Positions 14,401-28,742 are shown, counted from the first letter of the stretch. The stretch: 64,000 bases of DNA from Eudromia elegans (GCA_003342815.1 PTEX01000312.1:589340-653339); one strand, 5' to 3'. The notes: generated by a model not told the origin, from the letters alone. Translations and numbers: made by a program.

Positions 14401-17400
14401 ATATGCAAAAAAAAATTTCTGTAAATATTGGTCTGTTAAGAATAAAATCATGGTCACAGCATCATTCCCAGGGATGTGTAGCCCACAGAGTTCAAGGGTG
14501 TGGTAAATGTTCAGGACCTCTATTATAAAATTCCAAGAATGATTTTCTTTGCCTTTGCGTGTAAAGGAAAGCAGATCTTGATGCAAGGGGAAAAAAAATT
14601 GTGAGTGGTTTACTTCTTACAGAATTATTATTTTTTTTTGCTTTATTGTAAGAAAGATTGACCCTCAGAAGCTTGAAGCTTAGATTTTAATCCATATAAC
14701 ATTCATCAGGATTTTTACCTGAACCTTTTGTGTCACTGCAAACTGAAAATATCAGAAGATCAGATTCTCTACTATGATTTATGAGAGGGACACTCAGTAA
14801 AATATATATAAGTAAAGTTAGTGGGTGAGTTTAAAACTGATTACTTAACTACACTACATGTTTGTATGGACACGCATTTAAGATTAAAGAGGATTTAATT
14901 TAATTTATCCTCGTTAACTTCCAAAATTTCCAAATAAGGGATTTAATGGCATTAAGCTAACCAGATTGGTCATTCTGATTAGTTTTCCTGAGTATTCTGG
15001 AAGAGAACTGCTCCCTTAGATAAATCCCACAAAGGAAGCTGTTTCTTTGCAGTATTAAATTCTTATGCATCTGGAAAGAAAAGGATACCAAATGCAAGCA
15101 AGGATTTTATTATTTTTAATGACTGAATGTGATTTCAGTTCAGATATGGGCCAAGAGTAGATGAGATCTTATTCCACAGCAATTTGCCCATGTATTATTT
15201 TGTTCTTGTGTCCATATAGCACTTAGATGCCTTATTTTATTTTTGTCTCGCAGTAGCGCTTAAATACGCATCAGTGTGGGCTCTATCTGACATGACTTCA
15301 ATTCAGCAGACTTAAAAAGACCAGCAAGAGCAGAATCATTCTCACTTTCCAGGCAGAGTAATTTAAAAATGAATCATTTGCTCAACACACTATCTGAGGA
15401 AACGCAACTGAAAATCATATGCCGATATTACTGTGCAAAGATCCTGACTCAGGACATATTATAGTCATTCTCTATCTGGAATGTCATTAACAGCTAACTT
15501 TTCCTTCCATTTAAACATTAGTGGAAAAGTTTATGCTCAAAGACCTTCTACCTTTGGTTCCAAAGGGAGGGAAATATAAAATACTCTATTTAAGGCATTT
15601 AACTTTTCACATAAGCAAAATACAAAACTTATTGTGTTTTAAAAGATAAAAATGGAGGTAGTTATCAAGTTTTAGCTGAGTTATATCTCTTTTTGACAGG
15701 CCTTTATAAAGGAAATGACTTGTTTGCACGCTGTTTTCAGCTACTCAGCTGCCACCTTTAATATTTTGTGACATATGCTGAATATTATTTTTGCAATTAT
15801 TTTTACTGTGGTTTTACTGTCTACAGTTTTTTCATATACCAGGTTGTGGCAAAGATAAGGTTCTGCAAAATGTTTTGATTTTGCAAATCTGTATTGGGGA
15901 TTATCTCCTTAAAGACATGAGATTTTGTACTATATAAGTAGAGAGGGAAATACTATGCAAATAAAAGTTTCAGAGCCCCTGGAATCCCTTAGAATTAACT
16001 ACTTTTTGAGCATTGAAATTGCCAAATTGTAAATATGTTTTACTTGCAAAGGAAAATAACACGTTATGTCCGTTCAAGAGACTGAAATCAAACTATGTGA
16101 ATTATGTTCTGTCAGACCTTTGTTCTGTCCAACTGTCATGCATGTCACCACTGGAAATCAGCCTGACATTCATTGGCTTAGTGAAATACCTTCTTAGTTT
16201 CTTGTTTGCTGTTGTTGCTTTTCTTTTTAAGAGATGTAAGCATCCCTTAAGAGATGTTGACCCTATACAATTGCATTCAAGTTAAAATTGTTCAGGTCAT
16301 TTTTAGGAAGGACTGAAGGTCACATGGATCAAATTTGTGTCATTGCACTGGCATGAACATTCATACCACAAACTTGTCTGCAAGACTGGTTAATGTTTTG
16401 CAGAAATTTCTCTGCTTGGCTTTTTATGTCAAAGCTATATCTGTAATAATAATTATGGCATACAAGGCTGAGAGGCCCAAACCAGTCTAACATAAATTGA
16501 TGTGGGCATTGATAGCTGTGGCAGCATCTCAACATAGATCATAGAACACAGAAGTTAAAATCTGCTTGAGAAACTGAGTAGATATTAGTGATTATCCGTG
16601 TCAGCCTTTTGGATAGTTTCTTTCCGGTACCACATAAAAGTTATTGTGGCTCTGCCAGCACTAGTGTGATTGCCACTAAGATCCTACCTGGATGCATACT
16701 TAGAAAAACAATTTATTACTAATTAGAGCTGAAAGAATTTAGGAAATTTAGAATGGGCTAACTTAATCCAGAAGTTTACTAGCACTTTTTTTCCATGGAT
16801 GCAGCCATTTATTCAGATTCTATCCCTTTTGCAGATATAGGTAGAAATGACAGTATAATGGTCAAATTCATCAGGACATCTGTGATTTTATCCACAAATA
16901 AAGCCATGAAAAAGCAGAAGGCAGGAACTAAAACAAACCAAAGCAAAACAAACTCAAAATTGCCTAAGTAGACAAATTTACTTTAAAAAATAAACTATGT
17001 AGAAATATTTATTGGTCCTTTCTGGATGTTCTAGGTGTCATACCATTTCATATACTAACACCCTGTGTAATGCAGTGTATAATATTTTTGCTTAGCAAGA
17101 TTGCTAGAACAAGTACAAAAGTCCGCATTTTTTCATGTCACTCAAATTTAATTTTCTGTGAAGTGTCAGTTTACAATAAATTTGAATTTTAAATAAAAAG
17201 TAGGTGCTCCTTTTGATTTTTTTGTAGCTCTTTCTATTCCATGGCTTTTATCAAATGCAAAGCAAGTTTCTACAATTCATTTCTAACTATCTTTATTTAA
17301 AAGTCTTAAAGTTGACAGTTTCCTTCCCACTCCATTTCCTCACTCCTCCAACACTATTCCTCAAGTATCACCTGTCAGAGAAATACATGAGAAATTAATT

Positions 17401-20400
17401 CCTGAATCATTACATACTTGACCATTATTATTCCTTGCTTTATCTCCTGGTCTTCACTTTTTTGTTCCTTAAAATTGATAGTTAGAGACTGCCTTTCTTC
17501 TAGAAAAGTATCTCTTGAATTCTAACACATGAGAGTTAGATTTATAAGGTGGCATTTAAAACTTAATGTTCTGCAGATCTGCTGTTTTGTTTAGTTGAGG
17601 AGAGAGAAGGTGTTTCTTTTTCTTTCAGTACTTTAGAAAAAGAAAATTCCATTCTAATGATGGATGATCTTATCCATACAAACGTATAATGAAGTTTTGA
17701 ATCACATTAAACATATATTGCTTTCTACCAGTAAATTATATGGCGCTTCATTGTATAAAAGATGTTCATTATAGACACAAGGAAAACAGGTGCATCTGAG
17801 CATATCCATAGGTTTTCCTCTAAGACATCATTTTTTCATCATTCACACTACTACTGCACTTGAGGTTCCTTCTTTTCTCTGTTATATCAAACAGTGGTGT
17901 ATATATATGGACAGTGGTATATATATGATGGAAAATTCTGAATCTTACTACAGAAACTTTATAAACTTGTTCTGCAATTCTGGTAGAAGTAATGATAATT
18001 ACGTAAGATTCTTCTTGGTGCTAGTGCATGAGCTGTAGGTGATTTTGTAACTAATTTCTGTCTTCACTAGAATTCCCACAGAAATAACCACTGGTTACTG
18101 GATTTACTGAAGAGAAAGGCAAGGAGAGCAGACAGAAGGCAGAGAGTTATTAATAACTTCATAGAGAATGTTCAACACATGAATGAGAAACTTTATTTTT
18201 ACTGCTTTCTTTGTCTGTTATTTTGAATTCTTCTTACCTTTTGCCATCATTTTATGAGAGTCAGGACAAATGCTAAAAAAAATATAATTGCCCTAAGCCC
18301 CAGCAGATCACTTTAGGGAAACAAATTTGTATTTCAAATTCAGGAATTAAATTTTTGCTTATAATTATCAGGTCAATTAACCTGGATAATTTTCCAGTAT
18401 TTGTAAGCATATACAGTAAAAGAGCAACTTATTTTACTCCTACATATACCTACTTCACAATTATTTCTAAAAAGCTGAGATTTAAATAACAGAGTGTGTA
18501 TAGAGGAAGAAATCTAGTTATGCTTAGTAACTGCTTTTTAAATTAATTGAGTGGGAATATACGTCTTCCTGTGTTTTGCTTTTGCTATGTGCATATTTCA
18601 CGGGAGTAAGAATGCACATCTCAAGCCTTGTATTTCTCCAATTAATGCTGGCACTGCAGAAAAGATAGTTGTTATAATGCCAGAATAATTTTGCTTTTAT
18701 AAAATTGCTGTTACATATAAATGTCTCTATACCAATTTAAGTTGAGAATGCTCTAGAAGGGAAAGAAGCTGTCACAAAACTCTCTCCAAAACCAAGCCCC
18801 TTTAAACGTTGGAGAAGGGGAGAGAGGCTTGGGAATGGAGCCGTTTTAATTCAGAGAACTCTACCTTTAGCATAACACATTACGAGACTGAGATTAGTGG
18901 TGACTTGAATAAAAATTTATCTATATGAACAGCTTGATAGAGACATAAGATGATGGTTGGCTGCACGTTCTTTCACCACTTTGCACACTTACATGATATC
19001 CTATGGCCCATATGAAAGCTGTCCAATATAAGGTCCCGCTTAGGTGTAGCTGTGCAGATTATCAAGGTGGAAGCTTTCTACAAAGGAGTCTGTACTTGAT
19101 GCTCCTGTCTCTCCTGCAACCTTCAAGCCATAAATCATTTTGCCTCTTTAAAACCTTATAGCTCAGTTTGTAGTGAACATAGCAGAGTAGAGGAACTGGA
19201 AAGAGCTTTCACTTGCTGCAGGGCCTCTACGGACCTAAAGATGATAGTTGTGGTGAACATGAACACATCCAACACAGCCACAGCTGCAAAGCAACTTCTG
19301 CTATGGAACCAGAAGCATGCACAGCAAGTTTCCAGTGATCTGAGCTCCCATTGCTCTCCTTTTCTCACAACAGCCACACATGTCAAGCAGCATTTCTTGA
19401 CTAGAAAAGCTGTCTTGAGATACTTGAATAAAGTCTGCACATACAGGATGATGACACAGAATTTCTGAGTGAGATTTTTGTGTTTCTAACAGATTTTCCT
19501 CATGTTGCTTCTGTGGTAGAAATCTATCTTTAAATTATTATCTTTATTTATCAAATATCCTTAAAACTGACTTTTCCATTTGAAAATTTGTCAGGGACAT
19601 GTCACATCATGTAGCAGGAAGTTTATTTTGTTTGGTACTGTGTTAAATACACCTGGAATGGTCCATGATTTTTCCAGTTTTTAGCAATTCATCCATCAAG
19701 CCCTGCAGGCACCAAGGTGCAAGTTAGCTACTGAAATCAAACAGCTCCATTCACTGTATAGTAAATGGAAAGGGTCAGAGCTTCCAAAGCATGAATCAGA
19801 CCACCAGCAATAGATGTCTAAAGTACACTAAGCAGATAGCAAACTTATTCTTTTTTTAAAGAAAAAAAAATCTTCTCCTTCTCTCTCTCTAGTTTGCCTA
19901 TTTAAGTTGTTGAACTGCAATAACTACACACGTAATGTCATAGAGGAAATAGCTTTATGAGAGTTCCTTGAACTGCAACTGAAATTACCTCTTGTTTTTT
20001 CCACACAAGGAATGGAAAATAGGCTTGTTGTGTCTAGCACTGAAGGTTAAGAAAACCATATTTGTTGGGGATTGCTAAATTCTGTTCTCAATGCTCTTGG
20101 TTGGAAACTGAGCAAATAAGGGTGTAGAAGGAAACAAGGGATTAAATAGCAGTCATCTCCTGTGTGAAAGAGAAAGAGAAAGAAGCATAGAGGAGAGAAA
20201 AAAGAAATTGCTACTAAAGAAATTCTTGTTAGTCAGATATAATTTCACCTCAGCTAACTGACTAAGGCTGAGATACCAGTAACGATTGTATTAAGGTTTA
20301 CAATGTGTTTGCTTAGCATATTTCCTGAATAGAAGCTACGGAACATGTTCATGCTTAAGCTTAAATAGTGATGTCACCACACCTTTGGTACATTGGAAAA

Positions 20401-22656
20401 AAGTCGCCTGATGTGATCCAAGTCTGTTGCTGCAGCATAATGAAAGTATCCGAGTTAGCTTCAACTAGAAAATGGTTTAAAAGTTTAATGTAGACAATTC
20501 TGCTGAATATGGAACATGTTAGTTCTAATCTATCTTTCCCCTTTAAAACACTATAAATCTCAAAAGCCTGCTTTGTAACTATTGCACAATTAACTCTTTT
20601 TAGGTTTTTTACTTTTGTTTTTTCTTAAGAAAAACTAGCTCCTAGAAATAAGGAGAGAATGTAAAATAAGCAACTCAACAAAGATTTAGAAGATCATTTC
20701 TTGGTTGAATTTAGGCATGTAGCAAGCTGGTCTGGTTCCTGCTGGTCCTTTTCCTGCCAATGGTCAGCATACTTAGCTCCTGCTGTGAGTGAGAGCATAT
20801 TCACGCAACAACCAAAGGTAGCTAGACTCATGATGCTGAGCATGTCACTTGTCTGCTACTAGGTACAGATGCAAGTGTGCTTTAGTGGTGTTTATCTGAT
20901 GAGTTGCCCAGGTGAAGAAAATCATATTTGAGGCTAATCCATACCTCACTATGCCAGTTCATTAGACAAAAGTATGCAGCTTATTTTACTGGGTAGGTTT
21001 TCTGAGAGAGAGTAGGTATGTGATTTTATTTTCATGTTGACTATTTGTATGCAAGTGTTTAATATCTAAGCCACGAAACACTCTCTGAAGCTTTATGGCC
21101 ATGTTCCCTGACAGAGAGCAGCAGAGCAATTCTTCATTGTACATCAACGTAGCCTTTCTGAATAAGAAAATGTGATGGGAAGTTCTGTAATGGGAGGTTC
21201 TGCTTGCTATTCTTCCCATTTTTAGGAGAAAAAAACAAGCTTTAGCATCTCTATAACATATCTCCTCTTTACCATTTAAGAATATTAGAAACCAAGGAGT
21301 AATAATTAAATGGTATTCTTTCTGTTTACAATATGGATTTTAAAAGCCACAGATAGATATCTATCAGCATTGAAGAACTAAAGAGAAGGCTGCAGGTGTA
21401 GGAAGCAATTGAGCCAAGGCAAGTCAGGCACAATTAAATAATGAAACCTTTCAGTTAATTTGATGTGCTAGCTCACCTCTAGAGGATGCTAAATTCACTC
21501 AGATATTTCCAAGCCCCAGGCAGACAGCAAACACAGGCAACACTGTAGTTGTAGTTTGGAAGGTGTAGAACACCTGGAGATTGCTTGGTGTCGGGAGAAA
21601 AATGTTGATTGTCTCTCTGCCAGAAAGAATTTTATAAATTAAAAATGTGTGCCTTAGGCTTAATCTTTTCAGACTGTAAAAAATAAACTTTCCAAGTGGG
21701 TTAATTTTGTATTGCTACTTTTTATTCCTTTGGATGAAGCCTTTTTTCCTTTTTCTTTTTTCTTTTATTAATCCCCTCGACCTCATCAAAATGCTTGGCA
21801 TGTTCATCTTTTATCTAGAGGCTATGGTCACAATGGAATAGCCATTGCACCTAAGGTGTAATAGTAGCAACAGAAAAATAAGAGGCAGAATGAGAAATAC
21901 CAGTAGGAGGAATAGCTTTAAGGAATGTTTGTCTTTCTGATATACATACAGAATCCACAAATAATTTCCTATTGTAAAATGTGTGAATTACTAAGAGAAA
22001 AGAAAAGCTGGAGTTGATTCCCAATGGTAGAATCTTTTCTAAAATAGTTTTGCTTATGCTGTGCAGTTCAGTTTTGTATTTTAAAATACCATGAATCAAG
22101 AGTGGCTATTATGAAGGAAGCAAGAGTAAAGAAAAGTTAGCTCTTGGGGTTTTCACTGAGCAAACTCTCAGGAAAGACAATATATTTTTTAAAGTTAATG
22201 TTAAGACAGAAAACTTACAATGTTGGACAAAAAAAATCCTCGATACAGCTCTTTTATTCCTCCCCATGCAGAAGACAGACACAAAGCCTTATGCAATTCC
22301 TAACTATTCCCTCTGCAGAAAGGGATTTTTATTCTTACATGATACTCACAATGTTTTTCTCACTTCCCCTAGTTTAAATAGAAGTTTGTGGGTTTTCTTT
22401 TTCTTTCTCTCTCTCTCTTTTTCATTAAAATACAACCATTTTTTTTCTTTTATTCTCATGCTGCACTTAGGAACATGAGACCAAGTGTGTTAGACATTGT
22501 TTGAATCACTTTTTAGAAAAGGTAGTTGTAACAAAAGTGAAGTATGTATTGCTTAGATTTTGTTATGCACTGCTAAAGCTCAGCATTCTTTGTGAATTAG
22601 GGAACTCTGGAAGTAGGTACTAGGTAAAATGTTGTAGAATACCTGAGCTAATAAGC
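11473..22656. other. AT-rich non-coding DNA, no gene seen
   Basis: No reading frame exceeds about 95 codons and none resembles a known protein. Simple repeats include (TTTG)n at 11701-11720, (CT)n at 12179-12192, a T run near 13409-13423 and an imperfect 20-bp duplication near 17892-17932. The 11.76-13.33 kb stretch has several short frames close together, but they share no recognisable homology and are not joined by convincing splice signals. Confidence 0.6.
11701..11720. repeat. (TTTG)n microsatellite
   Basis: Four to five tandem TTTG units, flanked by T-rich sequence. Confidence 0.85.
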
Positions 22657-23000
22657 TGTGGGTATATTGAAGAACAGGGGTCTCTGAGATGGTGAAACAA
22701 AGACCTTTATTGAAGCCACACCACGGCTTATATACTCTCGTACAGATGAACCCTGCTCCTTCCTCTTGAGAGGCTCACAAAGGATCTCCACACCCTCTTC
22801 ACGAGCTCCTACCATGGTAACCACGAGTTCCATGAGCAACTTCTAACCAATCATTGGTAGCCCTAAACACCTTTATCGAATCATGTCAAAAGGCACTGTT
22901 AACCTATCAGGTTTATCCTGTAATGGGATTTCCACCCTCGTGGTTTCTCTTTTTATCCTAATGACCCAGAGTTTGCTGCTGAGCTGTGCAGACCCCCACA
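22657..23000 (-). mobile_element. Solo endogenous retrovirus LTR, 344 bp
   Basis: On the minus strand the element starts TGTGGGGGTCTGC and ends ATATACCCACA. It holds a TATATAAG box (complement of 22728-22734), AATAAA (complement of 22706-22711) and the R/U5 stretch GGTCTTTGTTTCACCATC. The flanks ATAAGC (left) and ACAAGC (right) form a 6-bp target duplication with one mismatch, which fits a class II (alpha/beta-like) avian retrovirus integration. There are no gag, pol or env pieces beside it, so it is a solo LTR left by recombination between the two LTRs. It resembles the copy at 43.91 kb at roughly 80 percent by eye, so both are fairly old. Confidence 0.88.
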
Positions 23001-26000
23001 ACAAGCTGTACTGTTATTAGCTGGGGGCAAATCAAGGTCCAGATATTTGACAAATGGACAGTCTTTAGAGAGAAAAAGCTATCACAATATTTCAATTTTG
23101 GCCATCTTATTTCATTATATTCAAACTATTAATGCAGTATGTAGTAGTTGTACGTGAATGTCAAGACCAGAGGAACAATTAATCATTGAGTCTGACCACG
23201 ACATTTCAAATAATTATTGAGCACGGCTGAAGAATTCACATCTTTCGTACTGCTATAAATCAAAATCATGTAGTCACAGGCCAACAATACCCTATCATGA
23301 ACTCAGCATATTTATATAATTTATTGCAGAAAATTGTTTTTCTTATTCTTAAAGTCTTCTGACTTCAGCATTGGTGATCCCACAAATTTCTTAAATCATC
23401 TATCTGATTTTTTTTCATCCTCAGTTCTCAATAGCTTTTCCTAATATCTAAGCTGAATTTCTGCAGGAGGAAAACACTAATTTTTATTTTATTAGTCTCA
23501 GATTTCTTCTTTGTAATTCTTTTATGTTTTTAAAAGCTATTTTAATGCCTCCTTGTCTACTAACTTGCCAGTCTAAACCTTTTTGTTCCTGTTCAGCAGA
23601 ACTAGTACTTGCTCGTGCTGTTTCTCTTTCCGTACATATTGCAGTGCTGTATTTCTGCCTACATAATCTTTCTAACCTGCTGTAATATGAGAGTCTTACC
23701 TCTACAATACTAGTATTAAATTTACGAGCTACCTACGATGAAAACAATGCATCACTTAATTTGGCCTTATTAATATCATCTGTTCATAGCCTTGTTTCTG
23801 TATGAAATAGCAGACCAACTCTTTTTCCTTTTTTCTTTTTTTTTTAAATTTTTGTTCATGTATTTATGTAATTATTTATTGCCTCCTACTCCTTCTCTGG
23901 TTATATTTACATAATGGAAAAAAAATAGATGCATCTTAATTTATGCCTGAGCTTTTATTTTGTTTCTATATGCTCATGATGGAGTTTATGTTCATATTTA
24001 GTAATCTGCATTAGTTTTCACTTGCTCCAGGCTTCTTTTACATGTTTGGGGTCAATGAAAAGCTGTACTTCGATCTTTTTCTTTAAGAGTTTCTGGCTTT
24101 TGTATGAAAAAAAAAAGAAAAATAAAAAAACCAAAACAAAGCCTTTTTGTATATGCTCTTCTTTGACAAGAACTAGCCTTTCTAGGCAAACCTGCTGAAC
24201 CCTCAATGTTTTGTTCTGTGCTTCCTCATGAATTCTATAGTTCTCTATCTTGAAATTCAACATTTTGAGTTCAAATAGCAAGAGAGCAAAGAGCACAAAG
24301 TTTTTGGTTTTTTTTTTTTTTTTTTTAGTGTATAACTATAAAGGAAAAATATCAAATCTTTCGTAACTACCAGCATCAGCAATGCCCTAGAATGCTAATT
24401 CCCTAATGCATACAACAAATTTAAGATCTACTTTTCAGGCTAGTCTGAATTTATCTCCCTAATGCTTTCTTTTATCTACCCATGCCTCTTACCCTAGACA
24501 GAATTCTGAATGAAGTCCAACGTTGTCTATGGATACACCACTATTCTGAGAATATATTTCTGCCTTTTTATGCAACGGCCTCTTATTAAATGAATGTCAG
24601 CTATGAGTCATGCCACTTTCTTCTTCAGCTGGCTGCATACAAAGTAACTTTACCCAAGGAAGGTATAATGCACTTCCACACTCTGATAAAAACAAGTAAG
24701 TACTCTTAAGCAAATTAGAATCTATACTGTGATAGGCTATTCATATGCCAAAGTTAAAATGATCTGTACTGAAGTAGAGGGTAAAAAGTGGCTTATGAAT
24801 CTGTCTCAGCAGAAAATGGGGTTAACAGATCGTTCCACCTGAGCTCAGAAGGTGTAGGGAGTCTAGAATAAGTGTCTCCAGCTTAAGTAAGACTGCTGAT
24901 TTCCAGTTGTTGATTGAAACTCAGCAGAGTAGAAAGATGATGATTCTCTGTTCCTTGCTAATTAGCAACTCAATGGGAGGCAAGAAAGAATAGCAATAGC
25001 CTCTGAAAAATGTCTGCCTGCCTTTCAAATGAAGCCTACGTTATTTACCAGGCAAGATCTTCCATTTATTGGGAATCTGAACTTGGTAGGAACAAAGAAA
25101 CTCAGTATAGAGAAGTAGAATTTTAATTTCTTTTCTGGAAACAGCTTTTCTGACGCAATAGTTATTGCTTCTCAACTGCAAGATACTACTGATTAAAAGA
25201 GTCTTCAGTCTTGTGATTGAATGTCTGGGACCTGGACACCCGTGCAGGCTGGGAAGAAAAGAATCACAGGCAGATGGAAAGAAAAGCTTTCTCTGAGAAA
25301 GTTGACAAAATGCTGATACCTGGTCATTGTCATAGGCTAACAAATCTGAGAAGCCCCCTGGTTAGTGGCACCAACTACTGTATCTCAACATCTGTTGCCT
25401 AGCTGAGAAACTGCTGAAGACTAGTGTGATCCTGCAGAATGGGCTGCGCAGAGTGACAAGGTGTTACCTACCCTAGTGCCCAGGCCCCTCCAGTTTTTTC
25501 ACCATGACTGTCACTGGCAGCTGGTTTGCAAGGCCCACTCCATTATGCAGCATTGTCTATATGGTGGTGGGTCAAGAGTTGATCTTCACCTACTAATCTT
25601 CCTTTGTTCAAAACTCAGTAGAGCTAAAGAAACTTGCTAGATAGTGCACTCTGGGAAGTTTAGACTTCGTGTCTTTGAACCACTGAGTTGTCTGCTGCTC
25701 ACTAAGCTTCAGAACCAGCAGAAGCCTTCAGGCATGAACTGCAGAAGAGTCATATCTGTTGATCAGTTGACTAGAAGAACGCTTCTAATATGACAAACTG
25801 GACTCATAAACTGCCTCCATGACATTTACTGAAGTCTACCTTTCTTAAAGATATAATAAAAGGAGCTGGCTCTCCCAAAAGATAACGGGCACAAGAAAAC
25901 AGCAGTTTGAGGGGAGTCAATCCTCTATTGCCTACCTCAAGCAATAGAGACTCTTGAAAGATCTGTTAAAAAAAAAAAGAAATCAAAAATTGGAAGAAAA

Positions 26001-27839
26001 AAGGCACCACTATTTTATATAATTGTTCCCAACTCCGGGGAACATAACGTTCTGGGGCCTCAAACTCTCAAGCTAGTGGTAAAGATGCTAGATAAAGCCA
26101 CTCCAAATTAGTACACAAGTGGAACTTATGGACATGGGTTTTTACAATGCCTAGCATTTGTAGAAGGGCAAAGACTCTTTGTCTCAAGAAGTATCTGGCC
26201 TTGTTTATAACATGACATAGCAATTGAGCACTTGTTGAGTGATAAGCCTTAATAAGAACTAATTAAGTCTCAAGATCACTTTGCCAAACAGCACAAAAAA
26301 GCATTTAGAGAAAGACTGTTTCTTTCACTTTTAAGTACAAGCTAAAAAAGGAAACACACAAACACAAACAAAAAAAAAGGCTGTTAAAAAGATGGGAAAA
26401 CTAAGTAAAGAAGAAATCAAATAACACTCTATGGCCTGTGACAAAATAAATAACCACACCAGCTCTTACAAACAGATCCAAATAATGAATGGAGTAGCAT
26501 ACAGCGCAGATCATTTGGCATAACAGAGATCACCTGTACAATTTGAATAGCAAGACTGAGATCAAATTATATTGAATTAAATAAGAATACTCCGAAGGAA
26601 GAAGCAGTGAGAAAAATAAAATATATTATTAGACAGTAAGTTGTTAGCAGCCCAGGTAGGATGAAACAACAAAGATTTAAAGGCTTCTGGTTTTTGAAAG
26701 AGAGATACTTTTCCAATATGTGAAAAGCATAAGCGTTTTGGGAGGAAGATTGTGAGAGGATGGCTAGGACTGGGATCAATAGCTGGAATTAAATGCAAAA
26801 TTATTAGAATTATATATTATATATTACTATATATGATTATTTATGATGGTGAACAGGAAGCAAAGAAAGAATCTAGGAGGGGAGAGGAAGGGACATGACC
26901 TCAAAAAGCCAGCAGTTAAACAGACAACTACGTTTTTCTCCATGAGCATGACAATTTTACTAATTTGAGATTGCAATAGAAAATACACTACAATCAATAA
27001 TATAGGTTGTAAATTAATTGAGTTGAATAAATTCTGCCATATTTTACATCTTTCATATATAATCCTAGTGCGCTATCCACATTTATTTCAATGGAAAGAC
27101 TAAATTCAGTTTACTATGTGAAAAACTAATATAGCTGTATTTAAAAATCTGAATTTCCTTGCACCGTGAGAAAGTGTTTATCAAAATACTGTCTCCATTG
27201 TCCTGGAGTACCTACAGGATTATTTGAAAGTAGCATGCAAGCATGCAAAGACTCATTTTGAAAATTTACTATACCTGTCTGAGAAACCAGAGCTTCACTA
27301 TCCAGAGATTTTCTTTCCACTGTTAGTCTGTTCAAGTAGTAAGAATACAGGATCACAATAACCTTGTGATAAATGTTGCTAAGCAATAGTAATTCCGCTA
27401 TTATCCAACATAATAAAAGTAACTTAAATAAAATGGCTGACAACCTGCTGCAAAAGGGTGAACATGCTTAGCCCCAGTTAATATGCAATCTAAGAATTAT
27501 ATAAAAATACTTTAAAAAAAGAATAAAAATTAGATATGTTTTTCTTGCCACTTATAATTTATAGAGAAAAAATCCTGACTATCCACAAAACAGCATCTTA
27601 AGTCAAGTAGAAGTTTACAGTAATTGACAGGCATAATCCAAGAAAAAAACACATTCAGTGACTTAAGTTGAAAATAGGTACTAAATAAAAAAAAAAAACA
27701 GTTCAGGTTCAATACATAACTTATTATCTTACAGCTTTCTAGTGAAGTCAAAACCAAAAAATTGAATCCTGAAAATTTATACTACACTTCTGGACACTGT
27801 AATGCATATCAGAATTTTCAAGTCAAACAGTTCGCTTGA
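23001..27839. other. AT-rich non-coding DNA, no gene seen
   Basis: This is unique-looking DNA with no frame above 100 codons. It contains a 20-base T run at 24308-24327 and AT-rich simple sequence near 26805-26850. A moderately complex segment at about 25.2-25.8 kb has two opposed frames of 61 and 100 codons with no recognisable family. Confidence 0.55.
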
Positions 27840-28668
27840 AACAGTACATGACAGACTGGACAAGTGGGCACTGAGAAATCTTATGAAATTCAGCAAGGGC
27901 AAGTGCAGGGTCCTGCAGCCAGGCAGGCATAACTCCAGACACCCATACAGGCTGAAGACTGACCTTCTGCAGAGTAGCTCTGCAGAGAGGGACCTGGGTG
28001 TCATCGTGGACAACAAGTTGAGCAAGCGGAAGCAGTGTGCCCTCATGACCAAGAAGGCCAATGGGATCCTGGGATGCATTAAGCAGAGCGTCTCCAGCAG
28101 GTCGAGGGAGGTGATCGTCCTCCTCTCCTCAGCCCTGGTGAGGCCACAGCTGGAGTCCTGCGTGCAGTTCTGGGCTCTCCAGTGCAAGAGGGATGTGGAG
28201 CTGCTGGAGAGAGTCCAGCACAGGGCTACAAGGAGGATCAGGGGCCTGCAACATGTGCCCTGTGAGCAAAGGCTGAGAGAGCTGGGCCTGTTCAGCCTGA
28301 AGTAGAGAAGGCTGAGAGGGGACCTGATCAATGTGTATATATCTACCTTAAGAGAGGGAAGGAGGAGGATGAGGCCCGGTTTCTTTCAGTGCTGGCCACT
28401 GACAGCACTAGAGGAAACAGCCACAAACTCAAGCACCAAAAGTTCCACAGGAGCTTAAGGAAAAATTGCTTAAGAATGAGGGTGACAGAGCCCTGGAACA
28501 CGTTGCCAAGAGAGGTGGTGGAGTCTCCTTCTCTGGAGATCTTCAAAAGCCGCTTGCATGCCACCCTGTGCCACATGCTCTAGGTGACCCTGCATGTGCA
28601 GGAGGGTTGGACTAGACGTCCCCTAGAGGTCCCTTCCAACCTTAAGCATTGTATGATTCTAGGATTCT
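27840..28668 (+). mobile_element. CR1 LINE, 5'-truncated 3' end
   Basis: The translated sequence matches the C-terminal part of CR1 ORF2 as I know it: DKWALRNLMKFSKGKC, then AERDLGVIVDNKL, KKANGILGCIKQSVSSRSRE, LSSALVRPQLESCVQFW and [11 protein letters not shown]. After a stop codon at the LFSLK point (near 28305) and a frameshift, the rest of the ORF continues in another frame (TRGNSHKLKHQKFH, then PREVVESPSLEIFKSRL, 28389-28583). The element ends in the CR1 3' terminus, with two near-identical 7-8 base units (GATTCTAG-like) at about 28655-28668. It is truncated at the 5' end, as most CR1 copies are, and inactive. It looks younger than the other CR1 copies here because one frame stays open for over 160 codons. 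Confidence 0.95.
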
Positions 28669-28742
28669 AGCATGCTTTAGCCATCACGGTGGTGATGGCT
28701 TTCTATTTGGGCTTGAGGATCTTGAAGGTCTTTTGCCACAGT
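28669..28742 (+). mobile_element. CR1 LINE 3' UTR fragment, second copy
   Basis: Directly after the terminal repeats of the preceding CR1 lies another CR1 3' segment: a CACGGTGGTGATGG stretch, then GATCTTGAAGGTCTTTT. It aligns with the last part of the 48.3-kb CR1 (48654-48720) in the same orientation. Only about 70 bp are recognisable. It lies end to end with the previous copy and abuts the GC-rich island. Confidence 0.8.

Noticed and set aside
23160-23310. Possible ancient SINE-like segment
   Set aside because: The wording loosely recalls old dispersed repeats, but no promoter boxes, tail or firm family match were seen.
27777-28331. 184-codon minus-strand frame
   Set aside because: It is the antisense shadow of the CR1 ORF2 remnant on the plus strand, which gives clear CR1 protein sequence.
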